NCBI RefSeq assembly: GCF_001314325.1
Contig: NZ_CP009429.1
Location: forward strand, 558,501 to 622,500
DNA length: 64,000 nucleotides
Direction: 5' to 3'
Source of the DNA: Sphingopyxis macrogoltabida
GTDB lineage: Bacteria; Pseudomonadota; Alphaproteobacteria; Sphingomonadales; Sphingomonadaceae
Shown here one piece after another: positions 1 to 8,352 of the stretch. Positions within the stretch are counted from its first letter, which is position 1, and every line of letters begins with the position of its first letter. The translations under genes were made by a program, and so were the position numbers. The notes beneath the pieces are model-generated. The model worked only from the letters and a program-made list of their open reading frames with translations. It was not told where the DNA came from and ran no database searches.

Positions 1-810
1 TATGCGAGCTACAACCGCGGCTTCAAGAGCGGGGTCTACAACATCTCCTCGCTGTCGGCGCGCGCGACCGAGCCCGAGACGATCGATGCTTTCGAGGTCG
101 GACTGAAGTCGCAATTGTTCGACCGCAAGCTGACCCTCAACCTTGCGGGCTATTATTATAAATATGACAATCTGCAGGTGCCGGTCGTCGACCCGGCAAC
201 CAACACGCAAATTTCGATCAACGCGGCGAAGGCGACGATTTCGGGGCTGGAAGCCGAAATGTCGTTCCGGCCCGACGACCGGCTGACGCTGTCGGGCAGC
301 TTCTCGACCTATTTCAAATCGGAATATGACAGCTTTCCGAACTGCGAAATCTATCGTCCCGCCGGGGTCGGCCTGGCGCTGGCGACCAACGCCGATTGTT
401 CGGGCGAAGATCTGCCCGTCACGCCGAATATCATGGCCAGCGTGTCGGCGAACTACAAGCTGCCGCTGGGCGCCGCGGGCGAGCTCGAACTGGCGGGACT
501 GCTCAGCTACACCGACAAGTTCGACCATGCGACGCACGGCTTTTATCCCGCGGGGGTCGATGCCGGCGGCAATCCCTATCCGGCGGGCGAGGGCAGGGCG
601 CCGGTCCAGAAAGCGCTGACGACGCTCAACCTCTCGGCGACCTTCCGGCCGCTGAAGGATAATTTCTACGTCACCGTCTGGGGCCGCGACCTGCTCAACC
701 AGGGCGACCGCGTGTTCCGCAACATGCAGACGACGACATTCGGCTATTCGACGGCGCTCGGCCGCGGGATCACCGGGGGCGTCACGATCGGCTTCAAATT
801 CGGTTCGTGA
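1..810 (+). CDS. TonB-dependent receptor, C-terminal part (5' end outside window)
   Basis: The frame is open from base 1 and ends at the TGA at 808-810, giving about 269 residues of an outer-membrane TonB-dependent receptor barrel. The visible part starts with SYNRGFKSGVYN, a strand motif typical of the sphingomonad catabolic receptors. It continues with alternating aromatic beta-strands and ends in IGFKFGS. The protein is closely related to the receptor at 23540-25927: both share KYDNLQVPVVDP, SINAAKATISGLE and a cysteine pair with NADCSG. The plug, TonB box and signal peptide lie upstream of the window. The substrate is unknown. The gene converges on the GMC oxidoreductase gene, with an inverted repeat between them. 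Confidence 0.93.
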   Translation, partial: YASYNRGFKSGVYNISSLSARATEPETIDAFEVGLKSQLFDRKLTLNLAGYYYKYDNLQVPVVDPATNTQISINAAKATISGLEAEMSFRPDDRLTLSGSFSTYFKSEYDSFPNCEIYRPAGVGLALATNADCSGEDLPVTPNIMASVSANYKLPLGAAGELELAGLLSYTDKFDHATHGFYPAGVDAGGNPYPAGEGRAPVQKALTTLNLSATFRPLKDNFYVTVWGRDLLNQGDRVFRNMQTTTFGYSTALGRGITGGVTIGFKFGS

Positions 811-820
811 CGGCGTGACG

Positions 821-874
821 AGGCGGCGGGGCGGCGATGAGGCGGTAAGGGCATCGCCGGCCGTCCCGCCGCCT
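821..874. terminator. Inverted repeat between convergent genes, possible bidirectional terminator
   Basis: AGGCGGCGGG (821-830) pairs perfectly with CCCGCCGCCT (865-874). It lies in the 70 bp between the stops of the TonB receptor (+) and the GMC gene (-). The loop is 34 nt and itself GC-rich, and there is only a weak T run after the stem. The assignment rests on the position and the perfect 10-bp stem. Confidence 0.35.
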
Positions 875-880
875 TAGTTG

Positions 881-2488
881 CTAGGCCGCAGGCGCATCGC
901 GCAGGATGATGTCGGCGCCGCGCCATGCCATCGCCATCGTCGGGCCGTTGGTGTTGCCCGACGGGATCACCGGCATGATCGAGGTGTCGATAATGCGCAG
1001 GCCAGCAACGCCGCGGACGCGGAGGGCGGGGTCCACGACCGAGGCCTCGTCCTTGCCCATCCGGCAACTGCCCACCGCATGGTAGCCGCAGGTGCCGAAC
1101 CGGTCATAGGCATCGAGAATTTCGGCGTCGCTGGCGAACGCTGGGCCGGGCAGCGTCTCCTCGGCGATCATGCCGGCCAGCGGTTCCTGCCTTGCATATT
1201 CGCGCATCACGCGCACCGCGCCGGTCATCGCGGCGCGGTCCTCCTCGGTGTCGCGGTAATTGGGTCTGAAGCTGGCCGCGGCGTCTGGATCGCGCGTCGC
1301 GATGTGGATGCTCCCGCGCGAGGTCGGGCGCAGCGGATAGATCACCGCGTTGATCCCGGGATGCTTTTCGAGCGCGGTGCGCTGCTTTTCCATGTCGAAG
1401 CTGAACGGCGCGATCAGCATCTGGACGTCGGGGCGGTTGAGCCCCGGGCGCGATTTGAACCAGCCGCCGATTTCATAGGCGGCGGCCGACATCGGCCCGT
1501 CGTCGGTCAGATAATATTTGAGCGTCGCGAGCAGCAGGCGCCAGCCGCCGAAGACGCGGTTCTGCGACAGCGCCGCTTTCGTCAGCTTCCATTGCATGAT
1601 GATCCCGCGATGCTCGATCAGCCCTTCGCCGACCTCGGGGTTATGGTGGACGAGCGGGATATCGAGCGCGGCGAGGCGCGCAGAGTCGCCCACGCCCGAG
1701 CGCTCGAGGATCGCCGGGCTCGCCATCGCGCCACCGCACAGGATGACCTCGTGCTTCGCATCGATCCGCTCGCGCTGACCATCGTGAACCACCTCGACGC
1801 CCACCGCGCGCGTGCCGTCGAAGAGCACGCGTTCGACGGTGCGCTCGGTCAGGATGGTGAGGTTGGGGCGCTTCTCGGCGGGGCGCAGGAAGGCCTGCGC
1901 GGCGCTCTGCCGCTTGCCCTTGAAGATGGTGCGCGGGGCATAGCCGATCGCGACCTGATCGTCGGGTGCGTTGACGTCGCGCTTGTTCGTCCAGCCCATC
2001 GCTTCGCCCGCCGCGACCTGTGCGTCGCTGATCGGCAGGCGCTGGGTCGGCATCGAGATTTTCATCGGCCCGGCATCGCCGCGCGTCTCGGCGGCGCCGA
2101 GCTCGTGATTCTCGAAGGCGCGATAGGCGGCGCCGATATGCGTCCAGCTCCAGTCGTCGCTCGACTGCTGCGCGATCGCGTCGAAATCGGCGGGCTGGCC
2201 GCGGACGTACATCATGCCGTTGACCGACGACGACCCGCCGAGCACGCGGCCGCGCACCCACGCCTCGGACTGGCCCGCGGTCGACGCCTCGGGCTCGCTC
2301 ATATGCACCCATAGATGCCTCGGATCCTGCATCACCTTGGCGAGCCCCTTGGGCATCGAAATAAAGGGATGACGGTCGCGCGGCCCCGCTTCGATCAGCG
2401 CGATCTTCAGATGCGGATTCTCGGACAGGCGGTAGGCGAGGACGCAGCCGGCGGCGCCGGCGCCGCAGATAATATAGTCGAAGCTCAT
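881..2488 (-). CDS. GMC-family FAD-dependent alcohol oxidoreductase
   Basis: A 535-residue flavoprotein of the glucose-methanol-choline family, the usual length for choline or alcohol dehydrogenases. The FAD Rossmann motif GAGAAGCVLAYRLSE is at about residues 9-23. GRVLGGSSSVNGMMYVRG follows near 80-97. The C-terminal catalytic region contains CGYHAVGSCRMG and SGNTNGPT, with the expected His and Asn. It should oxidise a primary or secondary alcohol using a non-oxygen acceptor. The start has GAGGGGAA six bases upstream. It is divergent from the Rieske/ligase/P450 operon, and a shared operator-like site lies between them at 2546-2560. PegA-like polyethylene-glycol dehydrogenases have similar length, but so do many other GMC enzymes, so the substrate is not assigned. 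Confidence 0.92.
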   Translation of the reverse strand: MSFDYIICGAGAAGCVLAYRLSENPHLKIALIEAGPRDRHPFISMPKGLAKVMQDPRHLWVHMSEPEASTAGQSEAWVRGRVLGGSSSVNGMMYVRGQPADFDAIAQQSSDDWSWTHIGAAYRAFENHELGAAETRGDAGPMKISMPTQRLPISDAQVAAGEAMGWTNKRDVNAPDDQVAIGYAPRTIFKGKRQSAAQAFLRPAEKRPNLTILTERTVERVLFDGTRAVGVEVVHDGQRERIDAKHEVILCGGAMASPAILERSGVGDSARLAALDIPLVHHNPEVGEGLIEHRGIIMQWKLTKAALSQNRVFGGWRLLLATLKYYLTDDGPMSAAAYEIGGWFKSRPGLNRPDVQMLIAPFSFDMEKQRTALEKHPGINAVIYPLRPTSRGSIHIATRDPDAAASFRPNYRDTEEDRAAMTGAVRVMREYARQEPLAGMIAEETLPGPAFASDAEILDAYDRFGTCGYHAVGSCRMGKDEASVVDPALRVRGVAGLRIIDTSIMPVIPSGNTNGPTMAMAWRGADIILRDAPAA

Positions 2489-2545
2489 GCCGCATTCCCC
2501 TCGATTTCGGCCGCTTTTACGGCACTCTCATCCTCGTCATAAAAA

Positions 2546-2560
2546 ACTATTGTTATTAGG
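2546..2560. promoter_or_regulatory. Operator-like site, NCTA-N7-TAGG family (site 1)
   Basis: ACTA-TTGTTAT-TAGG lies in the 119-bp divergent promoter between the GMC gene and the Rieske operon. The longer string CTATTGTTATTAGGTAA differs from the copy at 7286-7302 at only three positions. The binding protein is inferred to be the TetR regulator encoded at 6556-7197. Confidence 0.5.
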
Positions 2561-2607
2561 TAAAGGGTCGAATAGGCTGAAGCCAACGAAAAGGAGAGGA
2601 TTGCGAT

Positions 2608-3786
2608 ATGAGTGACGTTGCAGAGGTTGCACGCCCCGCCCGCAAGCTGACCACGCTCGCCGACCTGACGCCGAGCCAGATCGAGGCGATCCGCAAAATC
2701 CCCGCCGAAAAGGATGCGGTGGTCGTCCCCTTCGGTTCGACGCGCCCCAACGCCATCTTCACCGGTCAGGCGCGTTACGACCGCGAACAGGAACGGATTT
2801 TCCGCCGCTATCCGGTGCCCGTCACCGTCTCGGCGCTGCTCGAACCCGGCAGCATCGTCGCCAACGACAGCTATGGCTTCCCGATGCTCGTCTCGCGCAC
2901 TCGCGACGGCACGATCAAGGCGTTCGTCAACGCGTGCCAGCACAAGGGGTCGAAGATTATCGAGGATTGCGCGGTCCACAAGCAGGGCCGCATGACCTGT
3001 CCCTATCACGCCTGGACCTATGGCATCGACGGCAAGCTTATCGGCGTGTCGCGCAGCGAGGCCTTTCAGGGACTCGACAAGAGTCAGCGCGGGCTGATCG
3101 AGCTTGAGGCGCGCGAGTGGGGCGGTATCGTCTATGTCCAATTGAACCGCGACATCCCCGCGGATTGGTCGAACCTGTCGCAGCAGGTCGCCGACGATTT
3201 CGACGCGCTCGGGATCGGATCGGCGCATGTCTATGGCCGCAAGACGTTCGACCTCAATGCCAACTGGAAGGTCGTGCTCGAACCCTTTCTCGAAGGCTAT
3301 CATGTCCAGCGGCTGCACGCCGCGTCGATCGGCGACCGCTTTCAGGATGCGCCGAACATCGTCGACATGTTCGGGCCGAACATCCGGCAGGTGTCGGGGC
3401 GCATCGGCTATGTCCCCGAAATGCTCGACGAGGACCCGGCGGCGAATGTCCACAAGCTGGTGACGCATGCCTATACGGCCTTCCCCAACTGCGTCGTGGT
3501 AACCAGCCAATATTATACCAGCGTCATGCTCCTCATGCCGCGCGGCCCCGATCGTACGACGGTCGAATATTTCATGCTGACCCCCGAAGCGGCGGCGACG
3601 CCCAAGGCCGAGGAGGTGTTCGCGCGCTCCTACGAACTGATCCTCGGTGTGTTCGGGGGCGAGGATTTTCGCGCCGCCGAGATCAGCCAGCAGGGGCTGA
3701 ACGCGGGTGTGCCCCAAGAGACGATCTATTGCGGGCTCGAGACCAATATCATCCGCTATTATGAAGCGATCGAAGCGCTTCTTTGA
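2608..3786 (+). CDS. Rieske non-haem iron oxygenase, catalytic (alpha) subunit
   Basis: 392 residues, typical of ring-hydroxylating oxygenase alpha subunits. The Rieske [2Fe-2S] ligands are C110, H112, C131 and H134 (CQH ... CPYH). The mononuclear iron site has H232 and H237 in GYHVQRLH, with D353 a plausible third ligand. It should hydroxylate or O-demethylate a carbon substrate using electrons from a ferredoxin/reductase not encoded next to it. AGGAG lies upstream of the ATG. It is first in an operon with an acyl-CoA ligase (37 bp downstream) and a P450, so the substrate probably carries, or acquires, a carboxylate. It is the first of three Rieske/ligase pairs in the window. Confidence 0.93.
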   Translation: MSDVAEVARPARKLTTLADLTPSQIEAIRKIPAEKDAVVVPFGSTRPNAIFTGQARYDREQERIFRRYPVPVTVSALLEPGSIVANDSYGFPMLVSRTRDGTIKAFVNACQHKGSKIIEDCAVHKQGRMTCPYHAWTYGIDGKLIGVSRSEAFQGLDKSQRGLIELEAREWGGIVYVQLNRDIPADWSNLSQQVADDFDALGIGSAHVYGRKTFDLNANWKVVLEPFLEGYHVQRLHAASIGDRFQDAPNIVDMFGPNIRQVSGRIGYVPEMLDEDPAANVHKLVTHAYTAFPNCVVVTSQYYTSVMLLMPRGPDRTTVEYFMLTPEAAATPKAEEVFARSYELILGVFGGEDFRAAEISQQGLNAGVPQETIYCGLETNIIRYYEAIEALL

Positions 3787-3823
3787 ACGATAAGCCGGCA
3801 AAGACCGGATGGAGAGGGACCGA

Positions 3824-5323
3824 ATGGCGCAGACTTTGCCGGGCGCGATGGATTGGTGGGCACGGATGCGGCCGGAGCAGCCTGCGGTGGTGCTCGGCGG
3901 CGACCGGCTGAGCTACGGAGAATACAAGGATTGGTCCGACCGCGTTGCCGCCATGCTCGAGGCCGACGGGTTGCTACCCGGCGACCGCGTCGCGATCTGC
4001 TCGACCAACAGCCTGGCCTATTGCGCGCTGATCATGGGGATCATCCGCGCCGGCGGCATCGTCAATCCGGTCAACTTCCGCTTCACCCCGCGCGAAATCC
4101 GCGAGCTGTGCGAGACGACTGAGCCGCGCTTCGCTTTCGCGGCGCCCGAGTTTGCGGCGAATGTCGAGGCGGCAGGGCTAACCCCGCGTCCGATGGCAGA
4201 GATCGAGACGCTTCGCCATGCGGAGCCCGCCTTGCCCGCGCATGATCCGCTTCCCGATGCTCCCGTCGTCATCATCGCGACGAGCGGATCGACCGCCAAG
4301 CCCAAGGGGGTCGTCTTCACCAACCGCTCGATGACCGCTTACGCCGCCTGTTGGGCGGTCGAGGAGACGTCGTCGTCGCCGGGATCGCGCGTGATCACGC
4401 TCGCGCCGCTCAACACCTCGGCGGGATTCGTCCAGCTCGTCCATTATACGGTGCAGGGCTGCACCGTTTATATGGAGCCGGCCTTCGTGCCCGACGCGAT
4501 CCTGCAACTGATCCAGGACGAGAAGATAAGCTGTTTCGGCGGTGTCCCGACCTTCTTCGAGGCGATTACGCGCTGTCCCGGCTTTGCCGAAGCCGACCTG
4601 TCGTCGATCCGCCTCGCGACCGCGGGCGGCGCGCGGGTGAGCCGGCAATTGCTCGACACGTGGAAGGCAAAGGGCATCACGATCCGGCAGATTTACGGCC
4701 AGACCGAAGTCGGCGGCAATGCGACGATGATGCCCGAGCATCTGGCGATCGAAGAGCCCGAAAAATGCGGCTGGGGCGGCGTCTTCATGGATCTGCGCGT
4801 CGTACGGGCCGACGGCAGCGATTGCGAACCCGGCGAACCCGGCGAAATATTGATGCGCTCGCCCGGCATGATGCAGGGCTATTGGCGCAACCCGGAGGAA
4901 ACGGCGAAGGCGATCCGCGATGGCTGGCTCCATTCGGGGGATATCGGCACCCTCGACGAGCGCGGCCTTTTGACCTTCGTCGACCGGATGAAGGATCTGA
5001 TCATCTCGGGCGGGCTCAACATCTCGGCGGCCGAGGTCGAGCGCGTGGTGTGCGAATTCCCCGGCGTGGTCGAGGCGCTGGCGATCGCGGCGCCCGACGA
5101 GAAGTTCGGTGAGACGCCCTTCGTCGTCTATCACGGCCCCGCCGAGGTCGACGTCGCGGCGCTGATTGCTCACTGCAACACCAATCTCTCCAATTACAAG
5201 GTGCCGCGCTACGTCGCTTTTTCGGCCGATCCGCTGCCGCGGCTCGCGACCGGCAAATTGTCGAAGCCCGCGGTGCGCGAAGCCTATGCCGGCGCGCATG
5301 AAACGATGGCGCGCGTCAGATGA
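3824..5323 (+). CDS. AMP-forming acyl-CoA synthetase/ligase
   Basis: 499 residues from the ATG at 3824, chosen because GGAGAGGG sits five bases before it. An in-frame ATG at 3809 would put that Shine-Dalgarno inside the gene. It is an adenylate-forming enzyme that activates a carboxylic acid to an acyl-AMP and then an acyl-CoA. The phosphate-binding loop SGSTAKPKG is at about 154-162, IYGQTEVGG and the SGD motif follow, and the catalytic lysine is K478 in ATGKLSK. It sits between the Rieske oxygenase and P450 genes, stops 10 bp before the P450 start, and belongs to the same operon. Related ligases occur at 19096, 29418 and 30997. Confidence 0.93.
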   Translation: MAQTLPGAMDWWARMRPEQPAVVLGGDRLSYGEYKDWSDRVAAMLEADGLLPGDRVAICSTNSLAYCALIMGIIRAGGIVNPVNFRFTPREIRELCETTEPRFAFAAPEFAANVEAAGLTPRPMAEIETLRHAEPALPAHDPLPDAPVVIIATSGSTAKPKGVVFTNRSMTAYAACWAVEETSSSPGSRVITLAPLNTSAGFVQLVHYTVQGCTVYMEPAFVPDAILQLIQDEKISCFGGVPTFFEAITRCPGFAEADLSSIRLATAGGARVSRQLLDTWKAKGITIRQIYGQTEVGGNATMMPEHLAIEEPEKCGWGGVFMDLRVVRADGSDCEPGEPGEILMRSPGMMQGYWRNPEETAKAIRDGWLHSGDIGTLDERGLLTFVDRMKDLIISGGLNISAAEVERVVCEFPGVVEALAIAAPDEKFGETPFVVYHGPAEVDVAALIAHCNTNLSNYKVPRYVAFSADPLPRLATGKLSKPAVREAYAGAHETMARVR

Positions 5324-5333
5324 GGAGCCAAGG

Positions 5334-6554
5334 ATGACTGCTGCCCAGCTCGCCGCCGCGCCGGTGCCGCCGCATATCCCGGCGCATCTGGTGTTCGATT
5401 TCGACATCTATGCCGACCCGCGCATCGGCGAGGATGTGCAGGGGACATATGCGGCCGCACTCGAGGACGCACCGGGCATTTTCTGGACGCGGCTCAACGG
5501 CGGACACTGGATCGTCAAGAGCTTCGACGCGATCAGCCAGATCGTGCTCGATCCCGAGCATTTCTCGGTGCGCGAGATGCAGATTCCGCGCGTCCAGAAC
5601 CCGCCCTTCATGATCCCGCTCAGCCTCGATCCGCCCGAAAACCTGCCCTATCGTCGTGCGATGATGCCGATGTTCGGACCCGCCGCGATCAAGGCGCTCG
5701 AACCGCGGATCCGCGAATGGGCTGCCGAATTTGTCGAGGCGGTCGCCGACAAGGGCGCCTGCGACTTCCAGGCCGATGTGTCGAAGGTCTTTCCAGTCAG
5801 CGTGTTCATGGAACTGATGGGCATGGACCTTGCGCGGTTGCAGGATTTCCGCCATCTCGCCGAGGATTTCTTCTCGGCACAGAATGACGAGGCAGAGCTA
5901 GGCCGGTTGAGTGCGTTGATCCTCGGCGAGCTCAAGGGGCTGATCGCGGAGAAACGCGCGGTTCCCGACGGCAAGCTGATGACGCACTTCATCACCGTCG
6001 AGGTCGACGGGCGCACGATGAGCGACGACGAGATATTGGCGATGAGCTTCGTGCTCTTCCTCGGCGGCATGGATACGGTGACCAATGTCACCGGCTTCGC
6101 CTTTCAGCAGCTCGCGCAGATGCCCGAGGTTCAGGCACGGCTCGCCGCCGATCCGTCGCTGATCCCGGCCTTCGCCGACGAGGCGGTGCGCCTCTATGGC
6201 GTCGTCAACACGCCGCGATTGGTGGTGCAGGACCAGCAGATCGGCGAGGCCCGGTTTCGCGAAGGCGAGATGGTGCTCAATGTCCTCTGCCTCGGCAGCC
6301 GCGACCCGGCGAAGTTCGAGCAGCCGAACATCTTCGACCTCGACCGCAAGAAGACCGCGCATCTGACCTTTTCGTCGGGCCCGCATCTGTGCGTCGGCCA
6401 TGTCCTCGGCCGCGCCGAACTGCGCATCCTGACCGAGGAATGGGTGAAACGTGTCCCTGCGTTTCGCCCCGTTCCCGGCGAGAAGCACGGCTTTCGCATC
6501 GGGACGGTGATGGCACTCGAATCGCTGCCGGTCGAATGGGAAGTCGCGGGCTGA
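5334..6554 (+). CDS. Cytochrome P450 monooxygenase
   Basis: 406 residues from the ATG at 5334, preceded by GAGGAGCCAAGG. The frame is open further upstream, but only as an overlap with the ligase. It is a soluble bacterial class I P450. The I-helix GGMDTVT is at about 244-250, ExxR is E283-R286, and the haem-binding segment FSSGPHLCVG is at 346-355 with ligand C353. It inserts one oxygen atom using electrons from a ferredoxin; the only 2Fe-2S ferredoxin gene in the window is at 44393-44713. It is third in the Rieske/ligase/P450 operon. The gene ends two bases before the convergent TetR gene. Confidence 0.95.
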   Translation: MTAAQLAAAPVPPHIPAHLVFDFDIYADPRIGEDVQGTYAAALEDAPGIFWTRLNGGHWIVKSFDAISQIVLDPEHFSVREMQIPRVQNPPFMIPLSLDPPENLPYRRAMMPMFGPAAIKALEPRIREWAAEFVEAVADKGACDFQADVSKVFPVSVFMELMGMDLARLQDFRHLAEDFFSAQNDEAELGRLSALILGELKGLIAEKRAVPDGKLMTHFITVEVDGRTMSDDEILAMSFVLFLGGMDTVTNVTGFAFQQLAQMPEVQARLAADPSLIPAFADEAVRLYGVVNTPRLVVQDQQIGEARFREGEMVLNVLCLGSRDPAKFEQPNIFDLDRKKTAHLTFSSGPHLCVGHVLGRAELRILTEEWVKRVPAFRPVPGEKHGFRIGTVMALESLPVEWEVAG

Positions 6555-6555
6555 G

Positions 6556-7197
6556 CTAGTCGGTCTCGCCGAGCGGCGCGCCGATCGTATCGGTGCCGAG
6601 CCGGCGGCGCACCCCGACGAGAAACATCCGCAGCGCTTCGACGAACATCTCCTCGTCGCCGAAAGGATTGTCGTCCACGGCCTTCGCAAAATTCGGATAT
6701 TTGGCGGCGTCGACCGGCGGGATCACCGGAATCCCACGCACCTGCGCCGACGCCTCGAACAGCGCGGTGCCGAAAGTGTACTTCTCGATCGCGTCGATCA
6801 CGGTGAGGTGGATCGAGGGCGGATAGGGCTCTTCGGATGCCGCCCGCTCATAGGCGGCGAGCAGCAGGTGGCGCGGGAAATAGCGGAGCATCAGCGGCGC
6901 GGCATTGGGGTGCTTGAGCAAGGCGCGGCGGGTGACGACGCAGCGCGCGATGATCTGTTCTTCGAACGACTGGGACGGATCGTTCACGGTCGGGATGCGC
7001 ACGAACATCATGCGCGCGACTTCCTGCAACAGCTCCGACTTGTCCTTGAAATGATGGTAGAGCGAGGGCGGCCGGACGCCGAGCTTTTGCGCCACGAGAT
7101 TGAGGCTCAGCTCTTCGAGCCCGGCCTCGTCGATGACTTCCAGCGCGGCCTCGGCCGCATTGGCGCGCGATATCAGCGGTTTGGATGGTCGTGCCAA
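6556..7197 (-). CDS. TetR-family transcriptional regulator
   Basis: 213 residues if it starts at the TTG at 7197, which has AAGGGGAA upstream. The frame continues back to 7518, but that would overlap the divergent hydrolase. The N-terminal helix-turn-helix reads LVAQKLGVRPPSLYHHFKDK. The C-terminal ligand domain contains PLMLRYFPRHLLLAAYER. It is clearly paralogous to the regulator at 59752-60408, which has the same PLMLRxFPR block and the same inferred TTG start. Its operator is probably the NCTA-N7-TAGR motif found in its own promoter (7285-7299) and in the two neighbouring promoters. Autoregulated repression relieved by an acyl-CoA or aromatic ligand is the likely mode. Confidence 0.88.
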   Translation of the reverse strand: MARPSKPLISRANAAEAALEVIDEAGLEELSLNLVAQKLGVRPPSLYHHFKDKSELLQEVARMMFVRIPTVNDPSQSFEEQIIARCVVTRRALLKHPNAAPLMLRYFPRHLLLAAYERAASEEPYPPSIHLTVIDAIEKYTFGTALFEASAQVRGIPVIPPVDAAKYPNFAKAVDDNPFGDEEMFVEALRMFLVGVRRRLGTDTIGAPLGETD

Positions 7198-7284
7198 AGA
7201 TTGTTTCCCCTTGCCCGGTCGCTCATGGCAGTGAGGCGCCGCTAGCGCCAGTGCTAAAGCCGTCGTCCGGTTGCACATGTTCAA

Positions 7285-7299
7285 TCTATTGACGTTAGG
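7285..7299. promoter_or_regulatory. Operator-like site, NCTA-N7-TAGG family (site 2)
   Basis: TCTA-TTGACGT-TAGG lies midway between the divergent TetR and hydrolase starts. The wider CTATTGACGTTAGGTAA matches site 1 at 14 of 17 positions. It includes a TTGACG hexamer that could serve as a -35 element for the hydrolase, so a bound repressor would block RNA polymerase. Confidence 0.5.
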
Positions 7300-7339
7300 T
7301 AAGCGCGGGGTCATTGTCGAGACCGAGGAGAGAAAAGCG

Positions 7340-8197
7340 ATGGCAGATCGTCTGAAGCGCAGCGTTTTCGTATCGGCCGACGGCGTCAGGCTGGTCGGCG
7401 ATCGGGGCGGGGCCGCCGATGCGCCGTGCGTCGTGTTGTTGCACGGCGGCGGGCAGACGCGGCACAGTTGGAGCCGCGCGGTCGACAGTCTGATCGGGGC
7501 GGGGTTGCAGGTGATCAACTTCGACGCGCGCGGGCATGGTGACAGCGATTGGTCGCCGAGCGGCTCTTATGCATTGAGCGACCGGGCTGCCGATCTTCGC
7601 GCGGTGGTCGCGGACCTTGGCGTGCCGTTCGTGCTCGTCGGCGCATCGCTTGGCGGCGCGACCGCGATCCAGGCGGTGCACGAGGGATTGCGGCCGGCGG
7701 GGGTGGTGCTCGTCGATATCGTGCCCGAGCCCGATCCGCGCGGGATCGAACGCATCGTCGGTTTCATGCACGGGCACCGCGGCGGCTTTGCGAGTATCGA
7801 CGAGGCGGCGGCGGCGGTCGCGGCCTATAATCCCCAACGCGCGCGGCCGAACGACACGAGCGGGCTGATGAAGAATCTGCGTCCGCGCGACGACGGGCGC
7901 CTCTATTGGCACTGGGATCCGCGCATCCTCGATACCGCGCCGACGACGCATCATATTGTCGTCGAACGCGCGACCGAGACATTGGGCGCATTGATCGACA
8001 TCCCGGTCCTGCTGGTCCGCGGCCTGTCGAGCGACGTGGTGAGCGAGGCGGGGATCGCCGCCTTTCGGCGACAGGTGCCGCGTCTCGAAATTCTCGACGT
8101 GCAGGGCGCCGGGCACATGGTCGCGGGCGATCGCAACGATGCCTTTAATGACGGCGTGATTGCCTTTGCGAAGCGGCTGCTCGTGCCTGCGGCCTGA
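7340..8197 (+). CDS. Alpha/beta-fold hydrolase
   Basis: 285 residues from the ATG at 7340, with GAGGAGAG upstream. It has the classical alpha/beta-hydrolase layout: oxyanion HGGGQTRHSW at 35-44, nucleophile elbow GASLGG with S103, and a C-terminal catalytic His in GAGHMVAGD. The GHGDS segment near 66-70 is typical of the haloalkane dehalogenase/lactonase/ester hydrolase branch. There is no signal peptide, so it is cytoplasmic. It may hydrolyse an ester, lactone or C-C bond of a pathway intermediate. It is divergent from the TetR gene and followed by a TonB receptor gene 155 bp downstream. Confidence 0.88.
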   Translation: MADRLKRSVFVSADGVRLVGDRGGAADAPCVVLLHGGGQTRHSWSRAVDSLIGAGLQVINFDARGHGDSDWSPSGSYALSDRAADLRAVVADLGVPFVLVGASLGGATAIQAVHEGLRPAGVVLVDIVPEPDPRGIERIVGFMHGHRGGFASIDEAAAAVAAYNPQRARPNDTSGLMKNLRPRDDGRLYWHWDPRILDTAPTTHHIVVERATETLGALIDIPVLLVRGLSSDVVSEAGIAAFRRQVPRLEILDVQGAGHMVAGDRNDAFNDGVIAFAKRLLVPAA

Positions 8198-8200
8198 TAT

Positions 8201-8223
8201 ATCAATAGAAATAAGATATTGAT
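8201..8223. repeat. AT-rich inverted repeat after the hydrolase gene
   Basis: ATCAATA (8201-8207) and TATTGAT (8217-8223) form a 7-bp palindrome with a 9-nt spacer just after the hydrolase stop. It lacks a T tract, so it is a weak terminator candidate. It may equally be a protein-binding site in the promoter of the TonB receptor gene. Confidence 0.3.
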
Positions 8224-8287
8224 TTAACGCAATATATATCGCCTGTTTCAAAAACCTTATGGCGTTAAATTTGCGATTGACTTTAAA

Positions 8288-8302
8288 TCTAATGACTGTA
8301 GG
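8288..8302. promoter_or_regulatory. Operator-like site, NCTA-N7-TAGG family (site 3)
   Basis: TCTA-ATGACTG-TAGG lies 51 bp upstream of the TonB receptor ATG. The surrounding CTAATGACTGTAGGTTA matches site 2 at 13 of 17 positions. A TTGACT hexamer begins at 8278, just upstream, so the site is placed where a repressor would overlap the promoter. Confidence 0.45.
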
Positions 8303-8308
8303 TTAATT

Positions 8309-8341
8309 CCCAAGGCCGCAGATGATGGCCTCATCTTTGGG
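8309..8341 (+). promoter_or_regulatory. 5' leader hairpin touching the ribosome-binding site
   Basis: Two nested palindromes lie directly before the TonB receptor start: AGATGA-TGGCC-TCATCT (8320-8336) inside an outer CCCAA (8309-8313) / TTGGG (8337-8341) pairing. The final GGG belongs to the Shine-Dalgarno run GGGAGGAG, so the fold could partly hide the ribosome-binding site. Confidence 0.35.
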
Positions 8342-8352
8342 AGGAGACGGTC

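Noticed and set aside
881..6554. Assignment of the GMC enzyme, ligase and TonB receptor to a polyethylene-glycol (peg) operon
   Set aside because: The GMC length fits PegA, but the accompanying Rieske oxygenase and P450 and the absence of the expected permease and AraC regulator do not fit.
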